From Nitrososphaerales archaeon (GTDB taxonomy: Archaea > Thermoproteota > Nitrososphaeria > Nitrososphaerales > UBA183), in the NCBI GenBank assembly GCA_030045755.1, contig JASIEW010000159.1, forward strand, positions 1 through 6,682: DNA of 6,682 nucleotides, written 5' to 3'. The notes below the pieces were generated by a model. It was not told where the DNA came from. It did not search any database and worked only from the letters and a program-made list of their open reading frames with translations. Below, piece after piece: positions 5,761 through 6,682 of the stretch. The position numbers were made by a program, and so were the translations under genes. Each line of letters begins with the position of its first letter. Within the stretch, counting starts at the first letter, position 1.

Positions 5761-6682
5761 CGCGGACCCTCCGCCAGCCTGCCTAGTTGAGTTATCGCTT
5801 CGGTGATGACGTCGATGCTGTTCAGGTAGTCTTTGATCTGCACAGTCTCCTCGTCGGTGTGGCTTGTGGTGGGGTCGCCGGGGCCGTAGGTGATGCACTC
5901 CACCCCTCTCTTCTGGGCGAATGTGTTCATGTCGCCCGTCCCGGTCTTCCTCACCAGTGCTGGCCTAGACTTGATGCTGAGGAGGATCGCCCTTTGGAAC
6001 GCCCTGACGAGCGTCGAGGCGGGCGTGGCTTCATAGGCTTCCGTGACTTCTCCGGGCCTTACCTCGACCTGGGAGCCCGACGCTGACTTCGCGACGGTCG
6101 ATATCTCCTTCAGGGCCTCGCTGGCGGGCAGACCTGGAGGGACTCTCAGGTCCAGAGTCGCCTCGCACCTGTTGGGAACGACGTTGTGGAAGGACCCCGC
6201 ACTTACGATGGTGGGCGAGAGCGAGACCGACCTGAAGTGGTCTCCTGGCACCGTCTTCGAAGCTTCGTATGCCTTCAGACTGGAAAGGACGGTGTTGAAC
6301 TCGTCGAAGGCGCTCGAGTGCGCCCACGGTGAGCCTGCGTGCCCTCCGCCCGTCCTTACGACGATGTTCACGCTGACCCTTCCCCGATAGCCGATCGTGA
6401 TCTTGTGGGCCCCGCTCGGCTCGCCGAAGACGGCGAAGTCATACTTGGACTTGCCTCTGATGATCTCCTCTATCCCTGCTCCGGCTCCCTCCTCTTGGGT
6501 CGCGCCGGCGAAGGTCACGTGGACCCCGGAGTCTGCCGACCTTGAGCCTGCCAGCATGAGCGCGCAGAGAGGAGACTTCGCGTCAGAGGCTCCCCTGCCC
6601 GAGACCGTGTCTTTCGTCTTCCTTACCCTGAGGTCTCCGGGAACGGTGTCCATATGCCCGCAGAGCAAAAGCTCGATCCTCC
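5757..6682 (-). CDS. lysK: M20 metallohydrolase LysK, [LysW]-ornithine/lysine hydrolase (5' end outside window)
   Basis: About 307 codons are visible, and the frame stays open through the right edge; the family is about 340-380 aa, so some N-terminal residues are missing. The TTG at 6668 lies within the conserved LLLCGHMDTVPG segment and is not a start. The two-metal M20 centre is visible: GHMDTVPG, GRGASDAK (bridging Asp), TQEEGAGAG (catalytic and ligand Glu), FGEPSG and the late THTDEE-like SHTDEE. GGGHAGSPWAH marks the dimerisation-domain His. KTGTGDMN, close to the KTGTSDMN I associate with LysK, favours LysK over generic ArgE or DapE. LysK frees lysine or ornithine from the C-terminus of the carrier protein LysW. 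The directly coupled argF makes ornithine the likely product used here, although archaeal LysK can serve both pathways. It ends in TGA at 5757, overlapping the argF TTG. Confidence 0.9.
   Translation of the reverse strand, partial: RIELLLCGHMDTVPGDLRVRKTKDTVSGRGASDAKSPLCALMLAGSRSADSGVHVTFAGATQEEGAGAGIEEIIRGKSKYDFAVFGEPSGAHKITIGYRGRVSVNIVVRTGGGHAGSPWAHSSAFDEFNTVLSSLKAYEASKTVPGDHFRSVSLSPTIVSAGSFHNVVPNRCEATLDLRVPPGLPASEALKEISTVAKSASGSQVEVRPGEVTEAYEATPASTLVRAFQRAILLSIKSRPALVRKTGTGDMNTFAQKRGVECITYGPGDPTTSHTDEETVQIKDYLNSIDVITEAITQLGRLAEGPR
5768..5772 (-). promoter_or_regulatory. Shine-Dalgarno site that fixes the argF TTG start
   Basis: GGAGG on the minus strand, inside the last codons of lysK, is 7 bases before TTG 5760. 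It is the clearest ribosome binding site in the window and supports an internal, coupled start rather than the longer frame beginning at 5898. Confidence 0.7.

Noticed and set aside
5761..5898. 46-residue N-terminal extension of ornithine carbamoyltransferase
   Set aside because: It lies entirely within the lysK reading frame, is His/Arg-rich without family similarity, and a better start (TTG 5760 with GGAGG) gives a normal-length enzyme.
6666..6668. TTG as the start of lysK
   Set aside because: It falls inside the conserved metal-binding segment before GHMDTVPG, and the frame is open to the window edge, so the real start is outside.

Overview
The window reads as GC-rich archaeal chromosome. 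The evidence is an archaeal-length L11 (160 aa), an archaeal Spt5/NusG with only NGN and KOW domains, a one-helix SecE/Sec61-gamma, a D-aminoacyl-tRNA deacylase of the archaeal/plant DtdA (GEK1) type, and a LysK-type hydrolase of the LysW carrier pathway. Short AT-rich TATA-like boxes sit roughly 25-35 bases ahead of several start codons, and GTG and TTG starts are common. This combination fits the Thermoproteota side of the archaea (for example Nitrososphaeria-like lineages), but that placement is an inference; nothing here fixes the species.

Left part (1-1973, all minus strand). Transcription runs right to left as secE, spt5 (nusG), rpl11, then an unrecognised 105-aa gene, then a predicted nucleotidyltransferase that runs off the left edge. 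The first three are the classic archaeal secretion/elongation/ribosome cluster. The usual next genes (L1, L10/P0, L12) are not where they would be expected; the small unknown gene and the nucleotidyltransferase follow instead, and those two overlap in different frames.

Middle (1999-4814). A cytosolic S9A prolyl oligopeptidase on the minus strand and dtdA on the plus strand are divergently transcribed from an 89-base gap. That gap carries AT-rich boxes and a 7-bp-arm inverted repeat directly before dtdA. dtdA and argF converge and overlap tail to tail by 11 bases.

Right part (4804-6682, minus strand). lysK (5' end outside the window) and argF overlap by the four bases TTGA, and a strong GGAGG lies before the argF TTG. 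LysK would release ornithine from the LysW carrier and ArgF would carbamoylate it to citrulline, so this is a two-step arginine segment.

There is no gene-free stretch over 100 bases. I saw no tRNA, rRNA, CRISPR array, transposase or recombinase. Most of the window is ordinary core genome. The least explained part is the pair of genes at 1-697 behind rpl11.
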